64,000 bases of DNA. It comes from Brevibacillus ruminantium (GTDB taxonomy: Bacteria > Bacillota > Bacilli > Brevibacillales > Brevibacillaceae). Under the pieces are notes generated by a model. The model searched no databases. It saw only the letters and a list, made by a program, of their open reading frames with translations, and was not told the DNA's origin. Below, in pieces: positions 43,392 to 52,713 of this stretch (the stretch's first letter is position 1; the number at the start of each line of letters is the position of its first letter). The translations under genes and the position numbers were made by a program. The stretch spans positions 2,305,001 through 2,369,000 of the forward strand of contig NZ_CP098755.1 in NCBI RefSeq assembly GCF_023746555.1. Direction: 5' to 3'.

Positions 43392-43752
43392 TCAGGCTTA
43401 CGCATTCTAGCTATTCCGTTTCAAAAACTGCGTGGCGTAGTAAATGTCCAAGAATGTGTTGCTTCCCTACCGATCGTGTACCCCCTTTCTTTAATGATAA
43501 AAAAGGTTCATGGCGTCCCTCAATGCTATGAACCTTTTCGACGTTAATTTCGGATTGGTAGCCATGTCATTCAGTAGTACTTGTTCTGCTCAAATGAAAT
43601 CCCAGTCGAACGGGATCGCGGAAGAAATCGATAGTCTGACTTATCCTTTTTTCAAGATCTGCACTCGATTCCCACTTCTAGCAAGGTTTATGACTGAAAC
43701 TTAAATGCAAATGTGCTTTGGCAACACTGAGGAAAAGAAGGGGGTAAAGAAA
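43392..43752. other. Gene-free stretch with a terminator
   Basis: AAAAGGTTCAT pairs with ATGAACCTTTT (43502-43540), a terminator-like hairpin. A 64-codon plus-strand frame (43510-43704) includes this hairpin and lacks a ribosome binding site, so it is not called. Nothing else was recognised. Confidence 0.45.
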
Positions 43753-44625
43753 GTGAACATCCAAAATATAAAAGCGTTTATCTATGTCGTACAATTCGGA
43801 AGTTTTAATAAAGCAGCGGAAGCGTTGTATTTATCTCAACCATCGATATCGGCACGGATACGATCGCTAGAAAACGACGTCGCGCAAAAACTGTTTGTAC
43901 GAGACCGGAACAAATGCGTGCTAACCGATGCCGGCAAAAGTTTTCTTCCGTACGCTGAAAAAATTTTACGTGAGTACCAAGAATCCGTATATAAAATGAA
44001 CCAGCAATTGCATATACCCGATCAGGTAAAAATTGCTTGTTCCATTTCCATTTCAAACTATGTTATCCCTATCATACTCCCGGTACTGCAACAACAATTT
44101 CCAGCTTGTCGTTTCAAGATTGTATCTGATCATTCAGAGTCATCGTTATCCAAAGTGCTGAACCACGAGGTGGATTGCGGCCTCATCCGAGAGCTGATGC
44201 ATCCACGTATCGAATCCAAGGTATTGATGAAATTTCCTGTTGGCTTATACGCTCATAGAGACCACCCGTTGGCTCAAAAGGAAACTAGTGTATCGATCGA
44301 ACAATTGGCAGATCACAATATTATTTTCTACGACCATAATTCACCGGAATGGTTGGGGATTACGAATTTATTGGAAAAAGTCAATTTCCAGCAACATCTC
44401 CTTGTCGATATCGATAATATGGAAGCGGCAAAAAGATTAGTTATGAAAGGGATAGGTATCTGTTTCCTCCCTGAAAACGCAGTAGAAGATGAAGTGCAAA
44501 ACCAGAGGATGAAAAAAATTCCCCTCACTCTGCCACATGAGTTTCAAACCAGCATTGCCCTTGTGCATGTGAAGGATGCAACAATATCTACGATCGTCTC
44601 CTATATCAAAAAAATGTTCGAATAA
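43753..44625 (+). CDS. LysR-family transcriptional regulator
   Basis: The 290-residue protein has an N-terminal HTH (GSFNKAAEALYLSQPSISARIRSLE) and a periplasmic-binding-like effector domain. The start is GTG after AAGGGGG. It is followed by gltS and a ureohydrolase gene in the same direction, which it probably regulates. The inverted repeats AAAGCCAG/CTGGCTTT after it (44641-44691) may form a terminator or cruciform. Confidence 0.87.
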   Translation: MNIQNIKAFIYVVQFGSFNKAAEALYLSQPSISARIRSLENDVAQKLFVRDRNKCVLTDAGKSFLPYAEKILREYQESVYKMNQQLHIPDQVKIACSISISNYVIPIILPVLQQQFPACRFKIVSDHSESSLSKVLNHEVDCGLIRELMHPRIESKVLMKFPVGLYAHRDHPLAQKETSVSIEQLADHNIIFYDHNSPEWLGITNLLEKVNFQQHLLVDIDNMEAAKRLVMKGIGICFLPENAVEDEVQNQRMKKIPLTLPHEFQTSIALVHVKDATISTIVSYIKKMFE

Positions 44626-44755
44626 GTGTCGAGTAAGGGTAAAGCCAGTAAGCCAGTTTGCGACGGTATCCGGCTGGTGCATGCTGGCTTTCCTATTGAG
44701 GATGAGTTTACTAATAGACATTATCTATTAGTTGATAAATCTCTCACATTATTTT

Positions 44756-44769
44756 TGATAGCGCTTACG
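44756..44769 (+). promoter_or_regulatory. cre-like (CcpA) site before gltS
   Basis: TGATAGCGCTTACG agrees with the catabolite-responsive consensus TGWAANCGNTNWCA at all but two fixed positions. It lies 58 bases before gltS. Confidence 0.4.
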
Positions 44770-44826
44770 TGATAGTCTTATTCGTAAGACGTCGACGATC
44801 CTATATGGAAAGGGGACAGGTTATTC

Positions 44827-46050
44827 GTGATCATCAATGAAGGAGTTTTGGAACTGAACCTGATTACTTCGACAGCCGTGGGAATCTTTCTTCTTTTACT
44901 CGGTATGTGGTTGAACAAGAAAGTCGATATTTTTAAGAAATATTGCATACCAAGCCCGGTTATCGGTGGATTTAGTTTTGCGGTGATCGTTTGGCTTCTG
45001 AGAGAATTTGATGTCGTCCAATTGAAAACGGATACCACGATAGGCGATTTGCTTATGTTTGTTTTCTTCGTCACGATCGGTTTGGCTGGGAGTCTTTCTT
45101 TAATCAAAAAAGGGGGGAAAGTTTTATTTTTTTACATCCTCGTTTGTTGGGGGTTGGCAATCTTTCAAAATGGGTTTGGTGTTGCCCTGGCGTCGTTGCT
45201 AGGAATAGATCCGTTGCTTGGCATTGCATCCGGTTCAGCAGCACTAGAAGGTGGTCATGGAATGGCAGCTGCGATGGCGCCTTCCATTGAAGCTGCGGGA
45301 GGAACGGGGGCGCTAACTGTGGGACTGGCCGCCGCCACATATGGTTTAGTCGCAGGTAGTTTAATCGGAGGTCCGCTGGGAAACTGGCTGATTAAAAAGA
45401 ACAAGTTGAAGATTGAAACGGATGACAATTGGGCCAGAAGTGTCGATGAACCTGAAAAACAGAACCAGGTGGCGAGCATCAATTATAAAAACGTCTTGAC
45501 CATAGTGGCAGTCATCTTACTCGTTTTGGCTTTTGGTACAAACGTCGCAAAATGGCTAACCTACGTAACCGGATTCACGATCCCCGGTCATGTATTCAGT
45601 TTATTTGTCGGTTTACTATTTGCTTCCTTCAACAATAAGAAAAACATCGTGCACATAGATAGTAAAATACTGGATGTCTTTTCGATGGTAGCGCTTGAGC
45701 TCTTTTTAACCATGGCGATGATGAATCTGAAAATTTGGGAATTATATGACCTTGCTGTTCCACTCCTCATTATTTTACTTGCACAAACCATCGCGATCAT
45801 TTTCATTGCTTGGTTAATCATTTTCAAGGTCACAGGTAAAAACTACGACGCAGCTTTACTTGCAGCTGGTTTTATCGGTCATGGTTTAGGTGCGACGGCG
45901 AATGCTCTCGCCGTCATGGATGCTATCACCAAGAAATACGGAGTCGTTTCGAAAAAGGCATTTTTCATTATCCCGGTCAGCGGATCGATGCTCGTGGATA
46001 TCGTCGGGGTTCCCTCTATAGTAATTTTTACCAACTTTTTTGCGCATTGA
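44827..46050 (+). CDS. gltS: GltS-type sodium/glutamate symporter
   Basis: The 407-residue, ~11-TM protein has GltS features: KKYCIPSPVIGGFSFAV near the N-terminus, the GSAALEGGHGMAAAMAP re-entrant motif and the second repeat AAGFIGHGLGATANALAVMDA. It imports glutamate, or a related amino acid, with Na+. The start is GTG after AAAGGGG. It is followed by the ureohydrolase gene, which suggests use of guanidino compounds and glutamate together. Confidence 0.88.
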   Translation: MIINEGVLELNLITSTAVGIFLLLLGMWLNKKVDIFKKYCIPSPVIGGFSFAVIVWLLREFDVVQLKTDTTIGDLLMFVFFVTIGLAGSLSLIKKGGKVLFFYILVCWGLAIFQNGFGVALASLLGIDPLLGIASGSAALEGGHGMAAAMAPSIEAAGGTGALTVGLAAATYGLVAGSLIGGPLGNWLIKKNKLKIETDDNWARSVDEPEKQNQVASINYKNVLTIVAVILLVLAFGTNVAKWLTYVTGFTIPGHVFSLFVGLLFASFNNKKNIVHIDSKILDVFSMVALELFLTMAMMNLKIWELYDLAVPLLIILLAQTIAIIFIAWLIIFKVTGKNYDAALLAAGFIGHGLGATANALAVMDAITKKYGVVSKKAFFIIPVSGSMLVDIVGVPSIVIFTNFFAH

Positions 46051-46134
46051 CTTGATTTGTTGATCCAATAATCTCGGTCTGCTCAAGGAGTCATGACCGG
46101 ATTCATTGAATAAAAAACTTGTGGAGGATCAAAA

Positions 46135-47067
46135 ATGAAAAAAGTAAACATGCCCATAACCGGAATTTGTACGTTCGCAAAATATCCTATTTGCGACGAC
46201 TTGGAACAACTGGACGCCGATGTAGCTGTACTGGGAGTTCCCTATGATACAGGAGTTGGTTTTTTATCTGGATGCCGTTTTGGCCCACGACGCATCCGCG
46301 AGATTTCTACACATTACGCACGCGGCGATGCAGGATTTTATGATCCAGAAAGAGATGAGGTATTTTTGGGAGCGCCTTTCAAAATTGTTGATGTTGGAGA
46401 CGCAGATGTAGTCCATGGAGATATTGAAGGGTCATTTACTGCGATTGAGTATGCGGTAAGCAAAATAAGAGAAAAGGGGGCGATACCTGCCATTATGGGC
46501 GGCGATCATTCTATCTCTATTCCCATCGCAAGAGGCTTGAAAGCGGAAGGGGACGTGACAGTGATCCAACTAGACGCCCATCTTGACTGGTCGGATGCTC
46601 CAGGTGGACAGCGTTTGGGGAATGGAAGTCCGATGAGGAGAATGTCAGAAATGAGCCATATAAAAGAAATGGTGCAAATCGGATTACGTGGACTTGGTAG
46701 TAGCAGAAAAGAGGATTTTGACGCAGCGAAAGCGTATCATAGTAAATTGATTTCTGCGAAGGAAGCCATGCAGTTGGGAGTAGAAGGCGTTTTGCAGAAA
46801 ATCCCTAAGGCGGAAAAGTATTATGTCACTATCGACATTGATTGTTTTGATATTTCCTTGGCTACAGGAACGGGTTCTCCTTCACCAGGCGGATTCTCCT
46901 ACGACTTTTTAAATGACATCCTGATCGGCATCGCAGAAAAAGGAAATGTCATTTGCTTTGATTTAGTAGAGGTAGCACCACAATATGACCCGACGAATTC
47001 TACGACACGAGTTGCGGCCATGACCATGTTAAACTTTATGGGGCATATCTTAAAACAAAAGAGATAA
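46135..47067 (+). CDS. Agmatinase-family ureohydrolase
   Basis: The 310-residue arginase-fold enzyme has the Mn ligand motifs MGGDHSI, QLDAHLD and TIDIDCFD, so the binuclear centre is complete. The N-terminus (GVPYDTGVGFLSGCRFGPRRIRE) resembles agmatinase, guanidinobutyrase and guanidinopropionase. The substrate is a guanidino compound that yields urea; which one is not readable. It is transcribed after gltS with 84 bases between, and probably shares LysR control. The terminator at 47086-47127 follows. Confidence 0.85.
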   Translation: MKKVNMPITGICTFAKYPICDDLEQLDADVAVLGVPYDTGVGFLSGCRFGPRRIREISTHYARGDAGFYDPERDEVFLGAPFKIVDVGDADVVHGDIEGSFTAIEYAVSKIREKGAIPAIMGGDHSISIPIARGLKAEGDVTVIQLDAHLDWSDAPGGQRLGNGSPMRRMSEMSHIKEMVQIGLRGLGSSRKEDFDAAKAYHSKLISAKEAMQLGVEGVLQKIPKAEKYYVTIDIDCFDISLATGTGSPSPGGFSYDFLNDILIGIAEKGNVICFDLVEVAPQYDPTNSTTRVAAMTMLNFMGHILKQKR

Positions 47068-47085
47068 GCATACAGGCAGTAAGGA

Positions 47086-47127
47086 AAGCCATGATAGCGT
47101 GCACAACAGTCTATCATGGCTTTTTTC
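47086..47127 (+). terminator. Terminator of the gltS/ureohydrolase unit
   Basis: AAAGCCATGATAG pairs with CTATCATGGCTTT, followed by TTTC. Confidence 0.85.
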
Positions 47128-47298
47128 TATTGTCTGAAGTCCGCCGAGTGAGCCGAGGATGGGGATGCCAAAGTAATCGACCTGATGTATTTCGTCCATT
47201 CCTTTGGGAAAGAATGGGAGAACGAGAGTCGTCCAGGCATGAGCGCTTCCCAATAGCCCTGTAATCAGAGCGGCGAACTGATTCCAATAATACAGCAA
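47128..47298 (-). pseudogene. Remnant of a membrane protein gene
   Basis: The minus-strand frame reads WNQFAALITGLLGSAHAWTT, then LPFFPKGMDEIHQVDYFGIP and ILGSLGGLQTI, a convincing C-terminal membrane segment. It runs into the ureohydrolase terminator. There is no proper start, so only the 3' part of a gene is left. The family is not recognised. Confidence 0.4.
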
Positions 47299-47306
47299 TC
47301 AAGTGC

Positions 47307-48968
47307 ATGAAGTTACGATTGGACGGTGCAAAAATGTCGATTTTAAAATGGTATAAAAAATCAAAAAGACGGGCTGCTGTTAGTGTGCGGGATCAAGTAT
47401 TAGAACAACACCAGACCGTGAGAATAAACGGCGATTTGGAACATACGATCGACTCGATCCAGCGAATACTAGGAATGAATGACGACTTTACGATTCGCCG
47501 CTTTCACGTATTCGGAAAGTATCCGGCAGTCATGTTTTATTTTTCGAATATGATCGATCAAGCTTCAATTAATATCAATATTTTAAAACCGTTCATGTAT
47601 TTGCCTCCCCATTTGGAAGGAAAGGAAATTGAATCCTCCCAATTAAAGGATGTCCTGCTCTACGATTCGCTGTATCACAGCGAAGGTATGTTGGAAAGCC
47701 AGTTTACGCAACTCATCAAGGGTTTGTTACGCGGAGAGACTGTCGTAGCCATCGAGGGGTTGGAGGAAGCTTTTCTAATCGGTACGCGCAGTATAGAGAA
47801 TAGGTCACCGGACCAACCAGCAACCGAACAGGTGATTCGTGGGCCTCGTGATGGTTTCATCGAACAATTGGGGACGAATATCGCCTTACTGCGATATCGG
47901 TTACAGACGACAGATTTTCGTGTCCGAACGATGCAACTCGGCCGTAGGACGAATTCGAAAGTCGCGATTTGTTATATGGAGGGTATTACAAGCCCAGATC
48001 TTGTAGAGGAAGTAAATAGACGTCTTAGCAACATCGATATCGAAGCGGTGCTCGATTCGGGTTATTTGGAGCAGTTTATCGAGGATAATCATGTGTCCCC
48101 ATTTCCGCAAGTTCAGTATACGGAGCGGCCGGATAAAGTCGTCGCCAACCTGTTGGAAGGAAGGGTCGCCATTCTGGTCGATGGTTCCCCATTAGCACTG
48201 CTCGTACCGACTATCTTCAACCAGTTTTATCAGACAGTAGAGGACTATACGGAAAGATTTGTACTGATGAGTGCAATTCGCCTGGCAAGGTTTGTAGCCT
48301 TGATCTTTTCTCTAATCTTTCCGTCTCTTTATGTTGCTATTATTTCCTTCAATCCGGAATTGATTCCGACCGAATTTGCAGTAGCTGTAGCAGGAGGGCG
48401 GGCTGGCGTTCCTTTCCCGGCGATCATCGAAGTGCTGGTGATTGAAATATCCATGGAAGTATTGCGGGAAGCAACGATCCGATTGCCCCAACAGGTCGGC
48501 GGCGCTCTTTCTATCGTCGGTGTACTCGTTATCGGACAGGCAGCAGTGTCTGCGGGATTTGCGAGTCCCATCACCATTGTTATTATCGCCTTGACTACGA
48601 TCGGGTCATTCGCTACTCCTGCCTACAATGCAGCGTTAGCCCTACGGCTCCTGCGATTCCCGCTCATTGTTTTAGCTGGAATTTTTGGCCTTTACGGCAT
48701 CATGATCGGTTTGATTCTCATCGTGAATCATCTTCTTTCATTAAAATCGTTCGGCGTCCCTTACTTGAGCCCTCTGGTTCCGGGAAGCTTTCAGGGAATG
48801 AAAGATTTGCTCATACGCGGGCCGTTATGGTGGATGAAAAGCAGACCTGTATTTCTACATGTTCAAGATAAGACCAGAGTGGACAGTAGCACGGTGGAAC
48901 AGCTTAATGAATCGCAAGGCGTTGAGTTAGATCCGTTAAAATCCAAAGGGCGGAAGGAGGAGCGTTAA
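47307..48968 (+). CDS. gerAA: GerA-type spore germination protein A
   Basis: The 553-residue protein has an N-terminal cytoplasmic half (~1-300) and a C-terminal half of about five TM helices. Family signatures include RRFHVFGKYPAVMFYFSNMID, GPRDGFIEQLGTNIALLRYR, VPTIFNQFYQTVEDYTERF and PSLYVAIISFNPELIPTE. It is a subunit of an inner-membrane germinant receptor. It is followed by gerAB and gerAC in the usual order. The exact start is unsure (ATG 47307, or ATG 47334). Confidence 0.92.
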   Translation: MKLRLDGAKMSILKWYKKSKRRAAVSVRDQVLEQHQTVRINGDLEHTIDSIQRILGMNDDFTIRRFHVFGKYPAVMFYFSNMIDQASININILKPFMYLPPHLEGKEIESSQLKDVLLYDSLYHSEGMLESQFTQLIKGLLRGETVVAIEGLEEAFLIGTRSIENRSPDQPATEQVIRGPRDGFIEQLGTNIALLRYRLQTTDFRVRTMQLGRRTNSKVAICYMEGITSPDLVEEVNRRLSNIDIEAVLDSGYLEQFIEDNHVSPFPQVQYTERPDKVVANLLEGRVAILVDGSPLALLVPTIFNQFYQTVEDYTERFVLMSAIRLARFVALIFSLIFPSLYVAIISFNPELIPTEFAVAVAGGRAGVPFPAIIEVLVIEISMEVLREATIRLPQQVGGALSIVGVLVIGQAAVSAGFASPITIVIIALTTIGSFATPAYNAALALRLLRFPLIVLAGIFGLYGIMIGLILIVNHLLSLKSFGVPYLSPLVPGSFQGMKDLLIRGPLWWMKSRPVFLHVQDKTRVDSSTVEQLNESQGVELDPLKSKGRKEER

Positions 48969-48970
48969 CG

Positions 48971-50083
48971 ATGGAGCATCCCCGTCAGATAACCGTATTT
49001 CAAGCAACGGCAATTCTTGTTAGTACCATTATAGGTGTCGGCGTTCTTGCCCTCCCCCTTTTTGCTGTTCGGGCAGCAGACTCTGGTGCTCCTCTCGTCA
49101 CGCTATTAGGCGTCCTGCTTGGCTTTGTTGGGCTGGCATTGATTACTGTGCTAGGTATGCGTTTTCCGACGAAATCCATCGTTCAATACAGCGAGGATAT
49201 TATCGGAAAATGGTTCGCATGGATCGGCAGTGTATTCATCGTCGCCTTCTTTGCAGTGTTAACTTCTCTTACCGCACGTGAGTTTGGTGAAGTAGTCGTG
49301 ACATCGGTTCTGACAAGAACTCCTGTGGAGGTCACTGTAATTGTCATGCTGCTTTTGGCAGCTATCTCGACTCGCAATAACATCACGACATTCGCATACA
49401 TTCATTATTTCTATACTCCCATCCTTCTGGGACCAGGTCTGTTGATCGTCGTGCTCTCATTGAAAAATGCCGAGGTGATCAATCTTCAGCCTATTTGGGG
49501 AAACGAACCGGGCGGTATGCTGCTTGGCGTTGTTACGATAGCTGCCTTGTTTCAAGGGTCCTTTATTGTGACTGCAGTTATTCCAGCCATGCGTCGACCC
49601 CAGAAGGCGATGAAGGCTAGTATATGGGGAATGGTAATCGCAGGAGGGCTGTATGTTTCGATTGTCGTGGCGGCTGTCAGCGTGTTCGGCGCCGAAGAGA
49701 TCAAGTTTTTGCTCTGGCCGACACTGGAGTTAGCCAAAGCGACCTCCTTGCCAGCGAATATTTTGGAACGACTGGATGCCGCCTTTCTTGCTGTTTGGGT
49801 GACCGCCGTGTTTACCACTCTTTTTTCAAGTTATTTTCTTACGATTCACTCAGCGAGCAAACTTTTTCGCTTACGCGACTATCGACTGTTTTCTTTTTTC
49901 ATATTGCCGATTGTTTTTATTATGGCTATGTTCCCTCAAAACATCATGCATATGTATGAAATCATTCAAAAAGTCGGCCGCGTCGGTCTCATTATTACGA
50001 TCGCTTATCCGGGAATGTTGTTGTTGATCGCTATTCTTCGCAGGAAAAGAGGGGATCGTGTTGAGGATAAGCCCATGGATTAA
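48971..50083 (+). CDS. gerAB: GerAB-type germinant receptor permease
   Basis: The 370-residue, ten-TM protein is of the spore germination (amino acid permease-like) family, with ATAILVSTIIGVGVLALP at the N-terminus. It is thought to bind the nutrient germinant in the inner membrane. It starts two bases after gerAA behind GGAAGGAGGAG and overlaps gerAC by 26 bases, so the three are translationally coupled. Confidence 0.92.
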   Translation: MEHPRQITVFQATAILVSTIIGVGVLALPLFAVRAADSGAPLVTLLGVLLGFVGLALITVLGMRFPTKSIVQYSEDIIGKWFAWIGSVFIVAFFAVLTSLTAREFGEVVVTSVLTRTPVEVTVIVMLLLAAISTRNNITTFAYIHYFYTPILLGPGLLIVVLSLKNAEVINLQPIWGNEPGGMLLGVVTIAALFQGSFIVTAVIPAMRRPQKAMKASIWGMVIAGGLYVSIVVAAVSVFGAEEIKFLLWPTLELAKATSLPANILERLDAAFLAVWVTAVFTTLFSSYFLTIHSASKLFRLRDYRLFSFFILPIVFIMAMFPQNIMHMYEIIQKVGRVGLIITIAYPGMLLLIAILRRKRGDRVEDKPMD

Positions 50084-51302
50084 ACAGCTGAAGTTTCTGT
50101 GTGTCATTCTCCTCGCGTTTCCGATTCTGACAGGATGCTGGGATCGTCTCGAAATCGAAAATCGTGCCGTCGTATTGGGGGTTTCAATTGATGAGGCGGG
50201 CCCAGAAGCTGAAAAAAAAGAGGACGAAATTTCACACCTTCGCGGGAAATTCCCAGCACCTCATAAAGACATGATTCGCATCGCCGTGCAGATCGCGCTT
50301 CCTGGGAGAATTCCGCTCGGACCGGGCGAAAGCGGAGGAGGGGGAGGAGGAAACAATGGAGTTGAACAAACCGTTTGGGTCATCGAGGTAGTGGGTCACA
50401 CAATCGATGATGCCCTTATGAATTTAGATCAGCAGATTTCGGGGAGACTCTTCTTCGGGCATTTACGCGTCATTGTTGTATCCGAAGCCGTGGCCAAAAA
50501 AGGATTGCAAAATTTGAATGATTTCTTTCGACGCAATTCAGAAGTGCGCAGAATGGCCTGGATGATGATTTCGAAAGGACCTGCGATAGAATTAATGAAG
50601 GCCGCACCAAAGTTGGAACGTGTGCCGACGCTGTATTTGATGTCGACGTTGGATGACGCCATCAAGGTAGGCAAACTTCCAACCGATTATGTCGGTATGT
50701 TCTGGAGCAATTCCTCAAAGAAAGGGCAGGAAGGGTTTCTTCCTTATGTGCAAAAGATGAAAGAAGATAATATCGAAATTAAAGGATTAGCTTATTTTAA
50801 AGGCAGCAAAATGGTAGGTGTAACGAAGCCTATCGAAATCGCAGGGTACATGGGGATTAAAGGGATCAATCCCGCTGGGTATCGGGGCATGGTGAACGTG
50901 GACAGGAAATCGATGGCGACTTTGTATGCAATCCATCGGAAATCAAGAATTGAGACTCAGATCAAAAACGGACGTCCGCATATTACTGTCTCCATCTGAG
51001 TTGAGCTTAATTTAGAGGAAAAATTGAACGAGCAAATTCCCATAAATAGTTCCGATATCCTTGAAAAACTCAGACAGGAGGATGAAAAGGCGATTGCAAA
51101 GCTGTACAAAGGTTTAATTGAACAAACACAGAAGAAACAATCCGATATTTTCGGTTTTGGCGAATATGTTCGTGCGAAACAATCTCAATATTGGAATCGG
51201 GAAATCAAAACGAAAGAGCGATGGCAGGAAATGTACAAAGACATTTCAGTCGATATTAAAGTAGAATCGCGAATTCGCCGTGTCGGTATGAAAGCAAAAT
51301 AA
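50058..51302 (+). pseudogene. gerAC: GerAC lipoprotein interrupted by an in-frame TGA
   Basis: One frame of 414 codons encodes a normal-length GerAC lipoprotein: lipobox ILTGCWD, then LEIENRAVVLGVSID, then the C-terminal domain continuing to KVESRIRRVGMKAK. A single TGA at 50997-50999 (codon 314) interrupts it with no frame change; the sense on both sides is typical (PHITVSI, stop, VELNLEEKLNEQIP). A C-to-T change of CGA would explain it. As read, the protein loses its last ~100 residues, and a downstream TTG (51024) could only start a fragment. Inactivation of this receptor or a sequence error are both possible. A glycine run (GGGGGGNN) sits at residues ~94-101. Confidence 0.85.
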
Positions 51303-51340
51303 TAGACAGGATGAATTGGAAATTGAGGGGGCTACAAGCC

Positions 51341-51538
51341 ATGCCTTACGCTGGGTTTACGAGTTATATCGGTTACGTTACATCCTTATGGTTGGTTACT
51401 GGGTTGTTAATGTTACGGTTGGATGTAGGAAGTTATGCGCTGGCGGAGATGAACAAGGAAAAAAGTGTAGCCCGTTTTCTTGGATGGCTCAATGTAGCAT
51501 TAGGGACTTTGTTGTTAATCGTATATTGGGCGTTCTGA
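51341..51538 (+). CDS. CLC_0170-like small membrane protein
   Basis: The 65-residue protein has two TM segments (GYVTSLWLVTGLLMLRLDVG and FLGWLNVALGTLLLIVYWAF) with a short charged loop (AEMNKEKSVARF). Proteins like this are often the last gene of ger operons. ATG 51341 follows GAGGGGG at nine bases; ATG 51311 would give 75 residues. The role is unknown, probably linked to the germinant receptor. Confidence 0.7.
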   Translation: MPYAGFTSYIGYVTSLWLVTGLLMLRLDVGSYALAEMNKEKSVARFLGWLNVALGTLLLIVYWAF

Positions 51539-51612
51539 AAGTGGTAGAGTGCATTGTAAAGTTCTAGAACGAAAACAGAAACAATTCCAGCAGGGCTGCT
51601 ACTGTACAAAAA

Positions 51613-51650
51613 GCCAGTCAAAACACGAGTATAAAGTGTTAGACTGGCTT
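51613..51650 (+). terminator. Terminator of the ger operon
   Basis: AAGCCAGTC pairs with GACTGGCTT across a loop that contains the inner pair AACAC/GTGTT. Confidence 0.6.
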
Positions 51651-51719
51651 GGTTTATTAAACGCTCGTACCCTTTTTGCTTTGGTTCATACATAGGAGTA
51701 TCCTACTGTTGCGAAGTTG

Positions 51720-52511
51720 TTAAAAAATTGTAGGCACCATGCCCCCGTCCATCCGGATCGGAGAACCTTTAAATGCGGATGCATAAGGGCTGCATAGGAA
51801 TGCAGCCAGCCTGCCTATTTCAAAAGGCTTGATAAACCGCTGTATTTCTGATTGAGGCAGGTTCGCAGCCATAAATTTTTTCTCTTTTTCCGGAAATGCC
51901 ATATCATCAGGAAACAAACTTTCAATGATTTGATATACATTTTCGGAAAGCGTTGGTCCTGGCATGATTGTATTCGATGTGACTTCCGTTCCTATCGTCA
52001 GTTTAGACAAGCTTTTTGACAGGGATAATAACATCGATTTGGTCATACAATACTGGGGCATTTGCCCTGAAGGCATGACCGCTTCTTCACTTGCAATAAA
52101 AATGATTCGTCCATAATTGTTTTTCAACATTTGAGGCAAATAAAACTTAGATAATCCATTCGCGGCAAGGACATTCGTTCGGAAGTACTTTTCCCATACT
52201 TCATCGTCAACGTCCTCATATGACATGATTTCATAAATGCCCATATTGTTAACCAGAATATCGACATGGGGATATTTCTCAAATAAAGCCTCTCTTTGCT
52301 GCTTATCCACAATATCAGCTGTAGCATTCTGAGGGGAAGTAGCCGGGAACTCCGACTTCAGTTCATTTACGGTTCGTTCTACCTCTTCATGATTTCGTCC
52401 ATTAATGAGGACATTGACGCCTTCTCTGGCAAGTTCAATGGCAATTGCTTTCCCAATACCTTTCGTTGATCCTGTTACCATAGCTGTTTTGTTCATTAAT
52501 CCCATATCCAT
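51720..52511 (-). CDS. Short-chain dehydrogenase/reductase
   Basis: The 263-residue protein has a Rossmann fold with cofactor motif GSTKGIGKAIA (TGxxxGxG type), NNMGIYE and the catalytic set Ser (IASEEA), Tyr and Lys (YCMTK). The loop GRNHEE suggests NADP preference. The substrate is unknown. ATG 52511, nine bases after AAAGGAG, is chosen over 52535. It is a single-gene unit convergent to the ger operon. Confidence 0.87.
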   Translation of the reverse strand: MDMGLMNKTAMVTGSTKGIGKAIAIELAREGVNVLINGRNHEEVERTVNELKSEFPATSPQNATADIVDKQQREALFEKYPHVDILVNNMGIYEIMSYEDVDDEVWEKYFRTNVLAANGLSKFYLPQMLKNNYGRIIFIASEEAVMPSGQMPQYCMTKSMLLSLSKSLSKLTIGTEVTSNTIMPGPTLSENVYQIIESLFPDDMAFPEKEKKFMAANLPQSEIQRFIKPFEIGRLAAFLCSPYASAFKGSPIRMDGGMVPTIF

Positions 52512-52713
52512 AACACATGTCTCCTTTGGTGTCATTCATGGCAAGCTGATTAGAAGTTATTCTTGGAACAGCCAAGTGCTCCGGATAGAGATTATATTAC
52601 TTCATCCGAATCGTTCGGTAACTAGCGTATAACGCCAAATTTCTTGTTTAAGCCGCCAAATAATGAAACTCGAAAACGGCTAGCCTTGCTTAGAAGGGGA
52701 AGGGTTGCGGATT

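Noticed and set aside
43510-43704. 64-codon plus-strand ORF before the LysR gene
   Set aside because: It begins inside a terminator hairpin, has no ribosome binding site and shows no protein sense.
47050-47298. Intact 82-residue minus-strand membrane protein
   Set aside because: The last third of the frame is the ureohydrolase terminator, so only a remnant (47128-47298) is supported.
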